From: Polaribacter sp. HaHaR_3_91
Lineage (GTDB): Bacteria; Bacteroidota; Bacteroidia; Flavobacteriales; Flavobacteriaceae
Direction: 5' to 3'
Length of the DNA: 64,000 nucleotides
Assembly: GCF_019278525.1 (NCBI RefSeq)
Contig: NZ_CP058986.1
Location: 620,001-684,000 of the forward strand
Shown: positions 18,624 to 27,944 of the stretch, one piece after another
Layout of the letters: the number at the start of each line of letters is the position of its first letter
Numbering within the stretch: position 1 is the first letter of the stretch
Program-made: the position numbers and the translations under genes
Notes under the pieces: generated by a model
What the model saw: only the letters and a program-made list of their open reading frames with translations
The model's database searches: none
What the model was told of the DNA's origin: nothing

Positions 18624-18917
18624 ATGTTTTTAGAAATTGTAACACCAGAAGCTATATTATTTTCAGCAAGAATTGATTCATTATCAGTTCCTGGAGAAAA
18701 TGGTGAGTTTCAAATGTTAAATAATCACGCACCAATTGTTGCTAACTTAAAGGAAGGAATAGTTAAAATTCATGTTCATAGTAAAGAACATTTAGAATTT
18801 GATCAATTTAAAGGACATTATGAAATTCATATAGATGATGATAATATTCTAACAATTGCTATTAAATCTGGAACTTTAGAATTAAAAGATAATAAAGCAA
18901 TTATTTTAGCAGATTAA
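18624..18917 (+). CDS. atpC: F1 ATP synthase subunit epsilon
   Basis: The 97-residue protein matches the N-terminal beta-sandwich domain of the epsilon subunit (MFLEIVTPEAILFSARIDSL, PGENGEFQMLNNHAP). The C-terminal two-helix inhibitory domain found in longer homologues is absent, which is normal for this phylum. It couples rotation in the central stalk. It follows atpD after 78 bases that hold a hairpin and ends at a strong terminator. Confidence 0.93.
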   Translation: MFLEIVTPEAILFSARIDSLSVPGENGEFQMLNNHAPIVANLKEGIVKIHVHSKEHLEFDQFKGHYEIHIDDDNILTIAIKSGTLELKDNKAIILAD

Positions 18918-19256
18918 ATTTCTAAAATAATTATAAAAATTAAAAGTCTCAAAACAACAGTTTTGAGACTTTTTTAATTTAAACACTTTCTATAAAGTAT
19001 CAAGTGTATTTTTTGCAATTTCCCCCTTTACTTTTCTTTTTATTTCATACTTCAAAATTGGTAAATAATTAGGAATAAACTGTTAGTGTAAATCATTGAA
19101 TTTATACAGGAAAAACCCCTTTTTAAGCAAGTTTGATATAAGTAGTGTTTCGACTAAGTGTTTGATATATAGTGTTTAATGTTGTTTTTTGCTTTTACTC
19201 TTCTTAGATTATAATTTAATTTGTATTTTCAAGCGTATTAATCCAACTACTATATT
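18918..19256 (+). other. Gap between atpC and the lipoprotein gene
   Basis: It holds the atpC terminator at 18942-18975. The remaining 280 bases are AT-rich and show no convincing frame or repeat. No exact TAnnTTTG box lies in front of the gene at 19257; the closest is taatttgtattttcaag, which is a weak match. Confidence 0.4.
18942..18975 (+). terminator. Rho-independent terminator after atpC
   Basis: A 14-base perfect stem (aaaagtctcaaaac / gttttgagactttt) with a four-base loop ends in T residues. Confidence 0.9.
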
Positions 19257-19865
19257 ATGAAAACAGTTTTTAAATTTTATCAAATATTTTTTTTAGCATT
19301 ATTTATAATTAGTTGTAAGTCTGAAACAATATCTCAGGTTACTGAAGTTGATAGTTCTAGGCCTTCTAATACGATCACTTATAAAGAAATGGCTAGTATG
19401 TTTCATCAATATGATGTAGGACAGAAACCTGTTTTAGACAAGTATAGGAAAGAACTTACAGGTGATGCTAATGAAATTGAGAGTATTTCTCATTTTTACG
19501 ATATTAATCAATTAAAGCAATATATTGCTTATGTAGAAAGGTTATCAAAAGAAAAAGATATTGAGCTTACTGGTGTTAGAATTTTTACTGCTGCATATCC
19601 TAAAGATTATCCAGAAGAGATTTTAAGAGGTAGACAAACTTTAATTTTTATGCCAACTGCAGATACTAAAGAAAAGAAAAATGTTGCTTATGAACCTTTG
19701 TATTCTAATAAAGGAGAAGCAATCCCTTTTACAAAATTTTTAGATCAATTTAGTAGTAAAGAAACGAAGCAGGTAGTTAGAGCTTCTTTTTTACCTTTTA
19801 TTGGTGATCAAGAAGATCTTAAAAGTTCTGGGGCTAATAGATTGAAACCAACACCACCAATGTAA
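19257..19865 (+). CDS. Lipoprotein of unknown function
   Basis: The 202-residue protein has a lipoprotein signal (FLALFIISCKSE, with Cys at about residue 20). The mature part is mixed alpha/beta with no domain I can name; it ends in a proline-rich tail (RLKPTPPM). It starts a run of four closely spaced genes (next start four bases after its stop) that ends with a sensor kinase and response regulator. It may therefore be part of that system or simply share the transcript. Function unknown. Confidence 0.75.
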   Translation: MKTVFKFYQIFFLALFIISCKSETISQVTEVDSSRPSNTITYKEMASMFHQYDVGQKPVLDKYRKELTGDANEIESISHFYDINQLKQYIAYVERLSKEKDIELTGVRIFTAAYPKDYPEEILRGRQTLIFMPTADTKEKKNVAYEPLYSNKGEAIPFTKFLDQFSSKETKQVVRASFLPFIGDQEDLKSSGANRLKPTPPM

Positions 19866-19869
19866 TATT

Positions 19870-20520
19870 TTGGATAAATTAATTTACATATTATATTTTG
19901 TAGCCATAGTAGTCTATGCTATTTTCTATTTTAAAAAATCTTTTGATGTTGATTTAAAATACTTTTTGGGGTACTTGATTGCTATGTTTGCTTGTGAGTT
20001 GATTGCAAGCTATGTAAAATATAGTTTAGAGCTAGACAATTTATGGGTATACAATACCCTTACTTTTGTCGAATTTAATTTCTTATTTTTATTTGCAAAA
20101 CAAATATTATTTTCAGCAAAAACTCGAAAAACAGTTACGGGTCTTATAATTCTTTTTAATGTAGTTTATTTCTTAACTACGCTCTATTATTTGTATCAAG
20201 GAACTTATTTTGAAGTTTACAATAGTATTGCCTCCATTTCTGGTAGTTTGTTAATTGCTATTGTTTTATTTTTATTTTATAAGGATTTTTTATCTTCTAA
20301 TGAAATTCTTAATTATAAGCGATCTCTTACTTTTTGGATCGCTTTTGGACTATTGTGCTATTATTTAGGTACCATACCAATCACTTCTATTTTAAATAAT
20401 ATGAAAGGTACTTCTAGGGCTGTAATAGACTATTTATATAATATTCAGTTAGTGTTAGTGATATTTATGTATAGTTGTTTTATATTGGGAGCACTATGGA
20501 GTCAGAAGCGAGTCAAATAA
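19870..20520 (+). CDS. Multi-pass inner-membrane protein of unknown function
   Basis: The 216-residue protein starts at TTG 19870. It has about six to seven hydrophobic helices (LIYILYFVAIVVYAIFYF, FLGYLIAMFACEL, VTGLIILFNVVYFL, SISGSLLIAIVLFLFY and others) and short loops. No catalytic motif is visible. It overlaps the histidine kinase gene downstream by about 25 bases, so tight co-expression with the kinase is likely. A sensory membrane partner for the short-membrane-domain kinase is possible but unproven. Confidence 0.75.
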   Translation: MDKLIYILYFVAIVVYAIFYFKKSFDVDLKYFLGYLIAMFACELIASYVKYSLELDNLWVYNTLTFVEFNFLFLFAKQILFSAKTRKTVTGLIILFNVVYFLTTLYYLYQGTYFEVYNSIASISGSLLIAIVLFLFYKDFLSSNEILNYKRSLTFWIAFGLLCYYLGTIPITSILNNMKGTSRAVIDYLYNIQLVLVIFMYSCFILGALWSQKRVK

Positions 20521-21248
20521 TATTAATTGTAACCACTATAATAATCATCACATTTGTTATTTTTATTATTTTATTGTTTACTGTTTTTCAAAAAAGAAAG
20601 AATAGCCTTCTAGAACTGCAAGCGGAAAATAAAAAAAGGTTTGAAAGAGAAATAGCCGAAACACAAATAGAAATTAGAGAAGAGACTTTAAGAAATATTA
20701 GTTGGGAATTGCACGATAATATTGGGCAGTTATTAACTTTAGCTAAAATTCAATTGCAGAATGCTTCTCCAGAAAATATCCACGAAGTTTCAGAAACGAT
20801 TACTAAAGGTTTAACAGAGGTAAGAGCATTATCAAAATTAATTAACCCTGAAGCGATAAAGAATATAAAATTAAGAGAAGCCGTACAATTAGAAATAGAT
20901 CGTTTTAATAGATTAAACTTTATAAATGCGAGCTTGATAATTTTAGGGAATGAACATATAATTAATGAAAAATCTAGCATCATTATTTTCCGAATTTTAC
21001 AGGAGTTCTTTTCTAATACCATAAAACATTCTAAGGCATCCAATTTAACCGTTGAATTAAAGTTTGGTGCCATTAATTTAGAAATTACTGCAAAAGATAA
21101 CGGAGTTGGTTTTTCATCATTAGAAAATAAACGAAACGGTATAGGACTTGAAAATATTAAAAATAGAGCAAAATTAATTGGAGCTACAGCAGTTTTTACT
21201 TCTGAAGTAAATAAAGGTACTTCCTTAAATATAGTATATAGGTTATGA
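20496..21248 (+). CDS. Sensor histidine kinase, NarX/LuxR-partner type (HisKA_3)
   Basis: The protein is about 250 residues. A single N-terminal membrane helix (about 7-30) is followed by a coiled-coil and a dimerisation domain with the phosphorylated His in ISWELHDNIGQLL. A HATPase domain follows, with N box QEFFSNTIKHSKAS, DNGVGF and GIGLENIKNRA. It has almost no periplasmic part, so the signal probably comes from inside the membrane or a partner. The start is taken as ATG 20496, inside the preceding gene. Its stop overlaps the response regulator start (ATGA). Confidence 0.9.
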   Translation: MESEASQIILIVTTIIIITFVIFIILLFTVFQKRKNSLLELQAENKKRFEREIAETQIEIREETLRNISWELHDNIGQLLTLAKIQLQNASPENIHEVSETITKGLTEVRALSKLINPEAIKNIKLREAVQLEIDRFNRLNFINASLIILGNEHIINEKSSIIIFRILQEFFSNTIKHSKASNLTVELKFGAINLEITAKDNGVGFSSLENKRNGIGLENIKNRAKLIGATAVFTSEVNKGTSLNIVYRL

Positions 21249-21889
21249 TTAAATATTCAGTTGTTATTGTAGATGATCACACATTGCTTTCACAAGCAAT
21301 TGCTGCTATGGTAAATACTTTTAATAAATTTAAAGTTTTATATACGTGCAAAAATGGACAAGAATTAGTTGATAAATTCTCTTCTTCACCAGAATTTATT
21401 CCAGATGTTGTTTTAATGGATATCAATATGCCTATAATGAATGGAATTGAAACAACTGAATGGATCTCTAAAAACCATAATGAAGTACATGTAATGGCAC
21501 TTTCTGTGGAAGATGAAGACGCTACTATTTTAAAAATGTTAAAAGTTGGTGCTATTGGTTACTTATTAAAAGATACCGAAAAAGTAGTTTTAGAAAAAGC
21601 TTTGGTGGAAATAGCAGAAAATGGATTTTATCATACCAAAAATGTAACCAATTTATTAATGAAATCTCTTTCTGGAAATGGAGAGGCAGAAATAAAATTT
21701 AAAGAAAGAGAAATTACTTTTATGAAACATGCTTGTTCTGAATTAACCTATAAGGAAATTGCAGAAATTATGTGTTTAAGTCCAAAAACAATTGATGGGT
21801 ATAGAGATGTTTTGTTTACTAAATTACATGTAAAGAATAGAGTTGGTTTGGTTATGTATGCAATCAAAAATAAAATTTACACTCCATAA
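21245..21889 (+). CDS. Response regulator, NarL/FixJ (LuxR HTH) family
   Basis: The 214-residue protein has a receiver domain with the acidic pair VDDH, the phospho-acceptor Asp in VVLMDINMP, and a Lys in YLLKDTEK. A C-terminal LuxR-type HTH follows (ELTYKEIAEIMCLSPKTIDG). It is the partner of the kinase that overlaps it by four bases. Targets are unknown; the co-transcribed lipoprotein and membrane protein are candidates for shared function. Confidence 0.93.
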   Translation: MIKYSVVIVDDHTLLSQAIAAMVNTFNKFKVLYTCKNGQELVDKFSSSPEFIPDVVLMDINMPIMNGIETTEWISKNHNEVHVMALSVEDEDATILKMLKVGAIGYLLKDTEKVVLEKALVEIAENGFYHTKNVTNLLMKSLSGNGEAEIKFKEREITFMKHACSELTYKEIAEIMCLSPKTIDGYRDVLFTKLHVKNRVGLVMYAIKNKIYTP

Positions 21890-21897
21890 AAAAAGTG

Positions 21898-21905
21898 TAA
21901 ATTTG
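21898..21905 (+). promoter_or_regulatory. -7 promoter box of rbfA
   Basis: TAAATTTG is an exact TAnnTTTG match that ends only four bases before the rbfA ATG, so the expected transcript would start at or next to the A of the start codon. Confidence 0.6.
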
Positions 21906-21909
21906 CAGC

Positions 21910-22305
21910 ATGGAAGAAACGAACAGACAACGTAAAATTGCAGGAGTATTGCAAAAGGATTTGGTAGATGTTTTACAGAAAGCAGCGCAAGATGGAATGA
22001 AAGGAATAATTATTTCTGTTTCTAAGGTTCATGTAACATCAGATTTAGGAGTCGCTAAAGTTTATTTAAGTGTATTTCCTTCTAGCAATAGAGAAGAAAT
22101 TATTAAAGGTGTACAATCTAATACGGTTTTAATTCGCCATGAAATGGCAAAAAGAACAAAACACCAATTACGTAGAATGCCCGAATTATTATTTTTTGGA
22201 GATGATACGTTAGATTATATTGAGGAAATTGATAAATCTTTAAAAGGTGAAGATGACAATCCTATTAAAGATCCTAGCGTTTTGCCAAGACGTAAAAGAA
22301 GTTAA
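21910..22305 (+). CDS. rbfA: Ribosome-binding factor A
   Basis: The 131-residue KH-like protein helps mature the 30S subunit during 16S rRNA processing. Family features: RQRKIAGVLQKDLVDVLQ, VTSDLGVAKVYLSVFP and a KRTKHQLRRMPELLFF strand that ends in a DDTLDY motif. It is followed after 14 bases by a permease gene, a neighbour pair often seen in Flavobacteriaceae. Its mRNA is probably leaderless. Confidence 0.93.
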   Translation: MEETNRQRKIAGVLQKDLVDVLQKAAQDGMKGIIISVSKVHVTSDLGVAKVYLSVFPSSNREEIIKGVQSNTVLIRHEMAKRTKHQLRRMPELLFFGDDTLDYIEEIDKSLKGEDDNPIKDPSVLPRRKRS

Positions 22306-22319
22306 ATTCATTCTCGCAT

Positions 22320-23522
22320 TTGAACTTTCCCTTATACATAGCCAAAAGATATTTATTTACAAAAACAAGTAATAATGCCATCAATATTATTACAATTATT
22401 GCTTCTTTTGGTGTAATTGTAGGCTCTTTAGCCTTGTTTATTATCCTTTCTGGTTTTTCTGGCTTGCGTACATTTAGTTACAGCTTGTTAGATGTATCTG
22501 ATCCTGATATTAAAATTACTTCTAATAAAGGGAAAACTTTTTTCTATTCGGAAGATGTCCATCAAGCATTAATAAATAATACTTCTATTAAAGCAACATC
22601 TAAAATTATAGAAGAACGCGTTTTTTTAGAGTACAATGATAAGAATGAAATTGCTTATATAAAGGGTGTTGAAGAGAGTTATACTTCTATTACAGATATA
22701 GATTCTGTAATCAGTTTAGGAGGTTGGTTAGATTTAGATCAGCCAAATACTGCAGTTGTTGGTAATGGAATTTCAAGAAAGTTATCATTAGGAGTTTTAA
22801 ATTATGGATCTCCTTTAACAATTATGGTTCCTAAACCAGGAGTAGGTTTTATCAACCCTAATAATGCTTTTTATAAAAAAGATGTACAAATTGTTGGTTT
22901 GTATTCTGGTACGGAAGAGTTTGAAAGTAAATTTGTTTTTGTTTCTATAAATGAAGCAAAGAATTTATTGAATTTTGATGATAACCAAATAACAGGTGTT
23001 GAAATTAAATTAAAAGACAATTTAGACGCCGATTTGTTTTCGGAAGAACTACAACAGCAATTAGGAAATCAATTTAAAGTACAGACTAAACAACAATTAA
23101 ATGAGGTTTTCTATAAGGTAATTAATACAGAGAATTTTGTGTCGTATCTTATTTTTACATTAATTGTAATTATAGCATTATTTAATGTTATTGGTGCAAT
23201 TATAATGATGATTATTGATAAAAAATCGAACTTAAAAACTCTTTTTAGTTTAGGTGCATCTATTAAAGAAATTAAAAAAGTTTTTATTTTACAAGGTTTC
23301 CTATTAACCTTTTTAGGAATGATTATCGGGTTAACTCTGGGTATTATAATTGTTTTTATTCAGAAAGAATTTGGCATATTTATGATTACCCAAAACTTTG
23401 CTTATCCGGTAGAATTTAGATTCTCGAATCTTTTTATTGTAATAGCTACCATTACAATTTTGGGCTTTATAGCCTCTAAAATTGCTAGTAGTAGAATTTC
23501 TAAAGAGTTTGTAGAAAAGTAA
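22320..23522 (+). CDS. LolC/LolE-like ABC transporter permease (FtsX family)
   Basis: The 400-residue protein begins at TTG. Layout: one N-terminal helix (IITIIASFGVIVGSLALFIIL), a large periplasmic MacB/PCD-type domain to about residue 270, then three C-terminal helices of the FtsX domain (FTLIVIIALFNVIGAIIMMII, FILQGFLLTFLGMIIGLTL, LFIVIATITILGF). LolC/E proteins move lipoproteins off the inner membrane with the ATPase LolD, which is not in this window. Confidence 0.85.
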   Translation: MNFPLYIAKRYLFTKTSNNAINIITIIASFGVIVGSLALFIILSGFSGLRTFSYSLLDVSDPDIKITSNKGKTFFYSEDVHQALINNTSIKATSKIIEERVFLEYNDKNEIAYIKGVEESYTSITDIDSVISLGGWLDLDQPNTAVVGNGISRKLSLGVLNYGSPLTIMVPKPGVGFINPNNAFYKKDVQIVGLYSGTEEFESKFVFVSINEAKNLLNFDDNQITGVEIKLKDNLDADLFSEELQQQLGNQFKVQTKQQLNEVFYKVINTENFVSYLIFTLIVIIALFNVIGAIIMMIIDKKSNLKTLFSLGASIKEIKKVFILQGFLLTFLGMIIGLTLGIIIVFIQKEFGIFMITQNFAYPVEFRFSNLFIVIATITILGFIASKIASSRISKEFVEK

Positions 23523-23527
23523 TTTTC

Positions 23528-24112
23528 ATGAAAAATTCGTTTAATTTATTAATACTATTTCTTTTGCTTGCATTCGTTTCTTGTGCTTCACTAAATCAGA
23601 AAAGGAAATGTAAAACGCAACCTTTTCAAGAGTTAGACAGTCTTCAAAGAGCTGAAAAGGTTTTAAACTATACAATTGACTTACCTGATAATTGGGAGAA
23701 ATCTAAATATAGTAGCGGAGATTGGTATTATATTAAAGGAGAGTTTGTTGATTCTTTAAATTATAATCGAAGACTTGCTGATGTATACATAAGTAGTGAT
23801 AAAATTGATAATGAATGTAAATTAGAGTATACCTTAGAAGATTATTTAGATCTTTTTTTAAGCAGAAAGAAACGAATGTGGGGTAAGGGTTTTAGTTATC
23901 AATTAGTTGAGTCTAAACATAAAAAATATGAAAGGATGTATCTTTTAAAATTTAAAGAGAAGTTTCCTCATGCAATTTATGAAAGTGTTGTCTTTATAAT
24001 TTATTATAAACAAAATGGTTATACTGTTGAATATAAAAATGAAGAAAAAAACTTTAAGAACTATATAAAAGATATAGATAAAATAATTAACTCTTTCTCA
24101 ATCGTAGAATAA
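23528..24112 (+). CDS. Lipoprotein of unknown function
   Basis: The 194-residue protein has a lipoprotein signal (LLILFLLLAFVSCASL, with Cys at about residue 19). The mature part is rich in Lys and Tyr and probably forms an alpha/beta domain. No family was recognised. It starts five bases after the LolE-like permease, so it is likely in the same operon. It ends only four bases from the converging dusB stop. Confidence 0.75.
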   Translation: MKNSFNLLILFLLLAFVSCASLNQKRKCKTQPFQELDSLQRAEKVLNYTIDLPDNWEKSKYSSGDWYYIKGEFVDSLNYNRRLADVYISSDKIDNECKLEYTLEDYLDLFLSRKKRMWGKGFSYQLVESKHKKYERMYLLKFKEKFPHAIYESVVFIIYYKQNGYTVEYKNEEKNFKNYIKDIDKIINSFSIVE

Positions 24113-24116
24113 CGGT

Positions 24117-25115
24117 CTAATATTGAGGGATAATCGTGTTCCCAAACTTAGCTTCCACTTCATCAAACGTCGCAAAAACATCTTTTGCATCATCAGAAGT
24201 TACCATTTTCATTCTGTATTCTTTAAAATGCGGAATCCCTTTAAAGTAATTGGTATAATGTCTTCTAGTTTCAAAAACACCTAATACAGGTCCTTTCCAA
24301 TCAATGGCCATTTGTAAGTGCCTTCTTGCCATTTCTACACGTTGTGCAATTGTTGGTTTTGTTAAATGTTCGCCAGTTTTAAAGAAGTGTTTTATTTCAT
24401 TAAAAAACCAAGGATAGCCAATAGCAGCTCTACCAATCATACAACCATCTAAACCATAAGAATCTCTCATTTCCATGGCTTTTTCAGGAGAAGTTACATC
24501 ACCATTTCCAAAAACAGGTATGTGCATTCTTTGGTTGTTTTTTACGTCTGCAATCGGTTTCCAATCTGCCTCACCTTTATACATTTGGGCACGCGTTCTG
24601 CCGTGAATTGAAATTGCTTTACAACCTACATCTTGCAAGCGTTCTGCAACTTCTACAATTCTAATAGAATCATGATCCCAACCTAAACGCGTTTTAACTG
24701 TAATAGGTAAATTAGTATGTTTTACCATGGCTTCAGTTAATGAAACCATTAAATCTATGTCTTTTAAAATTCCTGCTCCTGCACCTTTAGAAACAACTTT
24801 CTTTACGGGGCAACCAAAGTTGATATCAATAATATCTGGCTTTGATTTTTCAACAATCTCCACTGTTCTTAACATCGATTCTAAGTTGGCTCCAAAAATC
24901 TGAATTCCTACCGGACGTTCTTTTTCATAGATGTCTAGTTTCATAATGCTTTTTGCTGCATCACGAATCAAGCCTTCAGAAGAAATAAACTCTGTATATA
25001 CCACATCTGCTCCTTGTTCTTTACATAAAGCTCTAAATGGTGGATCAGAGACATCTTCCATTGGTGCTAATAAAAGAGGAAAGTCTGGTAATTCTATGTT
25101 GCCGATTTTAATCAA
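24117..25115 (-). CDS. dusB: tRNA-dihydrouridine synthase, DusB type
   Basis: This 332-residue flavoenzyme reduces uridines in the tRNA D loop. Typical features: LLAPMEDVSDPPFRAL at the N-terminus, the active-site Cys in DINFGCPVKKVVSKGAGA, the phosphate-binding SIHGRTRAQMYKG and GNGDVTSPEKA, and the late GRAAIGYPWFF. It converges on the upstream lipoprotein gene with four bases between the stops and no visible terminator. Confidence 0.95.
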   Translation of the reverse strand: MIKIGNIELPDFPLLLAPMEDVSDPPFRALCKEQGADVVYTEFISSEGLIRDAAKSIMKLDIYEKERPVGIQIFGANLESMLRTVEIVEKSKPDIIDINFGCPVKKVVSKGAGAGILKDIDLMVSLTEAMVKHTNLPITVKTRLGWDHDSIRIVEVAERLQDVGCKAISIHGRTRAQMYKGEADWKPIADVKNNQRMHIPVFGNGDVTSPEKAMEMRDSYGLDGCMIGRAAIGYPWFFNEIKHFFKTGEHLTKPTIAQRVEMARRHLQMAIDWKGPVLGVFETRRHYTNYFKGIPHFKEYRMKMVTSDDAKDVFATFDEVEAKFGNTIIPQY

Positions 25116-25132
25116 AACGATATAATTTTTTG

Positions 25133-25140
25133 CAAATTTA
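25133..25140 (-). promoter_or_regulatory. -7 promoter box of dusB
   Basis: The minus strand reads TAAATTTG, an exact TAnnTTTG match 18 bases before the dusB ATG. Confidence 0.6.
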
Positions 25141-25298
25141 GTGTTTTTTTAAACCTTTAAGGTGAAAAATATTTTTTGCTGTTTTTTCAGTTGGAATATT
25201 TCTAAATTCATTTTTTAAATCATCTCTTAGAAATATGAAAAGCTTTGTATTTTAAAAATAAAATTATATCTTACAGTATAAAAGAATCAAATTATATT

Positions 25299-25574
25299 AT
25301 GGGAGCAAAAGAAGATATTTTAAAAAAAATCAATTTTTTAATCACTAGTAAATTTCAAAGTCCGGCAGAAGCTTTTCTTTTTTTTGATAAAGATAAAGAA
25401 GGTAAATTAAATAAAGATGAAGTAAAAGACCTATTAAAAGATGCAGATATCAGTGGCTTTTTTAGAGGAATTGTAGCTGGTGAATTGATAAAAGGATATG
25501 ATAAATCGGGTGATGAATGTATCAATCTAGAAGAATTTAAAGTAGCAATTGCAGAATTAGAAAGAGATTTGTAA
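25299..25574 (+). CDS. Small EF-hand protein
   Basis: The 91-residue soluble protein has two EF-hand loops: DKDKEGKLNKDE, which fits the calcium-binding rule well, and DKSGDECINLEE, where the usual glycine at position six is Glu. There is no signal peptide, so it should be cytosolic. The frame is open back to 25245, but ATG 25299 (MGAKEDILKK) is the natural start. It stands alone between dusB and lepA; its role is unknown. Confidence 0.8.
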   Translation: MGAKEDILKKINFLITSKFQSPAEAFLFFDKDKEGKLNKDEVKDLLKDADISGFFRGIVAGELIKGYDKSGDECINLEEFKVAIAELERDL

Positions 25575-25718
25575 ATCTCTTTCTAATTTAAAATTTATAT
25601 CACCAAAAAGCACACTTAGCAAGGTTTTAAAAATGCTTTTCTTCTAGACTGCAAAAAATAGCTGTCAACTGCAAAAATTAAGATACTTTTAGTTATTTAA
25701 TTCACAAACTTATTTACC

Positions 25719-25726
25719 TATCTTTG
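25719..25726 (+). promoter_or_regulatory. -7 promoter box of lepA
   Basis: TATCTTTG is an exact TAnnTTTG match. The expected start near 25732 lies after the possible TTG start at 25731, which supports translation from ATG 25755. Confidence 0.65.
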
Positions 25727-25754
25727 TCAGTTGAACGCAGTTAGAAAACGAAGT

Positions 25755-27551
25755 ATGAAAAACATTAGAAACTTTTGCATTATCGCACATATAGATCATG
25801 GTAAAAGTACGTTAGCAGATAGGTTATTAGAGTACACAGGTGCTGTAACAGATCGTGAAAAGAAGGATCAATTATTAGATAATATGGATTTAGAGCGAGA
25901 ACGTGGTATTACCATAAAATCGCATGCTATCCAAATGGATTTTGAGCACAAAGGAGAACACTATATCCTTAATTTAATAGACACTCCTGGTCACGTAGAT
26001 TTCTCATACGAAGTTTCTCGTTCAATTGCCGCTTGTGAAGGCGCATTGTTAATTGTAGATGCCGCACAAAGCATACAAGCACAAACAATTTCTAACCTAT
26101 ATCTAGCCTTAGAGAATGATTTAGAAATTATTCCTATTTTAAATAAAGTAGATTTACCTTCTGCAAATCCAGAAGAAGTAACAGATGATATTGTAGATTT
26201 ATTAGGTTGTGACCCAGAAGATGTAATTCACGCAAGTGGAAAAACAGGTTTTGGAGTCGATAATATTTTAGCTGCCATTATTGATAGAGTTCCTGCTCCA
26301 AAAGGAGATCCAGATGCTCCGTTACAAGCCTTAATTTTCGATTCTGTTTACAATTCTTATCGTGGAATTGAAACGTATTTCCGTGTTTTAAACGGAGAAA
26401 TAAAAAAAGGACAAGAGATTAAGTTTATGGCAACTGGTAAAAATTATTTTGCCGATGAAGTTGGTACTTTAAAGCTGACTCAAGTTGTAAAAAAATCTGT
26501 AAAAACAGGAGATGTTGGATATTTAATTACAGGAATTAAAACTGCAAAAGAAGTAAAAGTAGGAGATACTATTACAGATGCATACAAGCCAACTACAGAA
26601 ATAATTGATGGTTTCGAAGATGTAAAACCAATGGTTTTTGCGGGTATTTATCCAGTGGATACAGAAGATTACGAAGAGTTGCGTTATTCTATGGAAAAGC
26701 TGCAATTAAATGATGCTTCTTTGGTGTTTCAACCAGAAAGTTCTGCCGCTTTAGGTTTTGGTTTCCGTTGTGGATTTTTAGGAATGTTACACATGGAAAT
26801 TATTCAAGAACGTTTAGAGCGTGAGTTTAATATGACTGTTATTACAACGGTTCCCAACGTTTCTTACCATGCGTACACAAAGAAAAATCCGAACGAAATA
26901 TTACTTTTAAATAATCCTACAGATTTACCGGATCCATCTAGATTAGATAGAGTAGAAGAACCTTTTATCAAAGCAAGTATAATTACCAAGTCTGATTTTG
27001 TTGGGCAAGTAATGAGTTTGTGTATCGAAAAACGTGGAGAAATTACCAATCAAACATACTTAACTACAGAAAGAGTGGAGTTAACGTTTGATATGCCTTT
27101 GGCAGAAATTGTTTTCGATTTTTACGATCGTTTAAAAACGGTTTCTAAAGGGTATGCTTCTTTCGATTATTCGCCAATTGGTATGAGAGAATCCAAATTA
27201 GTAAGAGTAGATATTCTTTTAAACGCACAACCTGTAGATGCGCTTTCTGCACTTTTACACGCTGATAATGCCTATACGATTGGTAAGAAAATTGTAGAGA
27301 AGTTAAAAGAATTAATTCCTCGTCAACAGTTCGATATTCCTATTCAGGCAGCAATTGGTGCAAAAATTATTGCCCGTGAAACTACCAAAGCATTGCGTAA
27401 AGATGTTACTGCAAAATGTTATGGAGGAGATATTTCTAGAAAACGTAAGTTATTAGAGAAGCAGAAAAAAGGGAAGAAAAGAATGCGTCAGGTTGGTAAT
27501 GTAGAAATTCCGCAAGAAGCATTTATGGCGGTCTTAAAGTTGAATGACTAA
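25755..27551 (+). CDS. lepA: Elongation factor 4 (LepA) GTPase
   Basis: LepA is a ribosome-bound GTPase related to EF-G that acts on stalled or initiating ribosomes. The protein is about 598 residues from ATG 25755 ([19 protein letters not shown]), the usual LepA length. G1 [10 protein letters not shown]2 ERGITIKS, G3 [12 protein letters not shown] and G4 NKVDLP are intact. The LepA-specific C-terminal domain is rich in Lys/Arg ([19 protein letters not shown]). Confidence 0.97.
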   Translation: MKNIRNFCIIAHIDHGKSTLADRLLEYTGAVTDREKKDQLLDNMDLERERGITIKSHAIQMDFEHKGEHYILNLIDTPGHVDFSYEVSRSIAACEGALLIVDAAQSIQAQTISNLYLALENDLEIIPILNKVDLPSANPEEVTDDIVDLLGCDPEDVIHASGKTGFGVDNILAAIIDRVPAPKGDPDAPLQALIFDSVYNSYRGIETYFRVLNGEIKKGQEIKFMATGKNYFADEVGTLKLTQVVKKSVKTGDVGYLITGIKTAKEVKVGDTITDAYKPTTEIIDGFEDVKPMVFAGIYPVDTEDYEELRYSMEKLQLNDASLVFQPESSAALGFGFRCGFLGMLHMEIIQERLEREFNMTVITTVPNVSYHAYTKKNPNEILLLNNPTDLPDPSRLDRVEEPFIKASIITKSDFVGQVMSLCIEKRGEITNQTYLTTERVELTFDMPLAEIVFDFYDRLKTVSKGYASFDYSPIGMRESKLVRVDILLNAQPVDALSALLHADNAYTIGKKIVEKLKELIPRQQFDIPIQAAIGAKIIARETTKALRKDVTAKCYGGDISRKRKLLEKQKKGKKRMRQVGNVEIPQEAFMAVLKLND

Positions 27552-27601
27552 GTAAATATTAAGATTTTTAGAACTAAGAATCAAGATAAAATAAATAGAT
27601 A

Positions 27602-27634
27602 GAAACCTTTTTGAGAAATCAAGAAGGTTTTTTT
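27602..27634 (+). terminator. Rho-independent terminator after lepA
   Basis: The stem aaacctttttga / tcaagaaggttt, with G-U pairing, is followed by a T run. Confidence 0.75.
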
Positions 27635-27691
27635 ATACACGTCATTTCAGAGTTTACTTTTATGTAAGCTGTCAATCTGTTAATCTTTTTG

Positions 27692-27790
27692 AAGCTATCT
27701 CCAGCTTTCACTACTCGCTTTTTTTATCCTTAAAAAGGAATAAAAAAGAACTCAAACAGACCGTTCAATCTGGGCTAAACTAGTTTGTCA
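27692..27790 (+). repeat. Dispersed element, family B
   Basis: It starts agctatctccagctttcac, has the inner hairpin ttttatccttaaaaaggaat, and ends with caatctgggctaaac. It matches 49311-49404 in the same order and 58552-58640 in reverse. Confidence 0.75.
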
Positions 27791-27944
27791 GCTTAACTTT
27801 TATCCTGCGAAAGCAGTATTAATAAAACTATTTTTACATCAAGTTTCCAATCAATATAAATCAAAAAAACACTTTCGAAATAAATCAAAAGTGTTTAAAT
27901 ATAATTTATCACTTAAAAAGTAAATACAAATAGCATCTGCGATG

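Larger units (their letters stand above)
27552..27944. other. Gap between lepA and the metallopeptidase gene
   Basis: It contains the lepA terminator (27602-27634) and a family B dispersed element (27692-27790). The bases at 27840-27940 (cactttcgaaataaatcaaaagtg) include a weak hairpin, possibly the terminator of the minus-strand metallopeptidase gene. No gene was seen. Confidence 0.5.
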
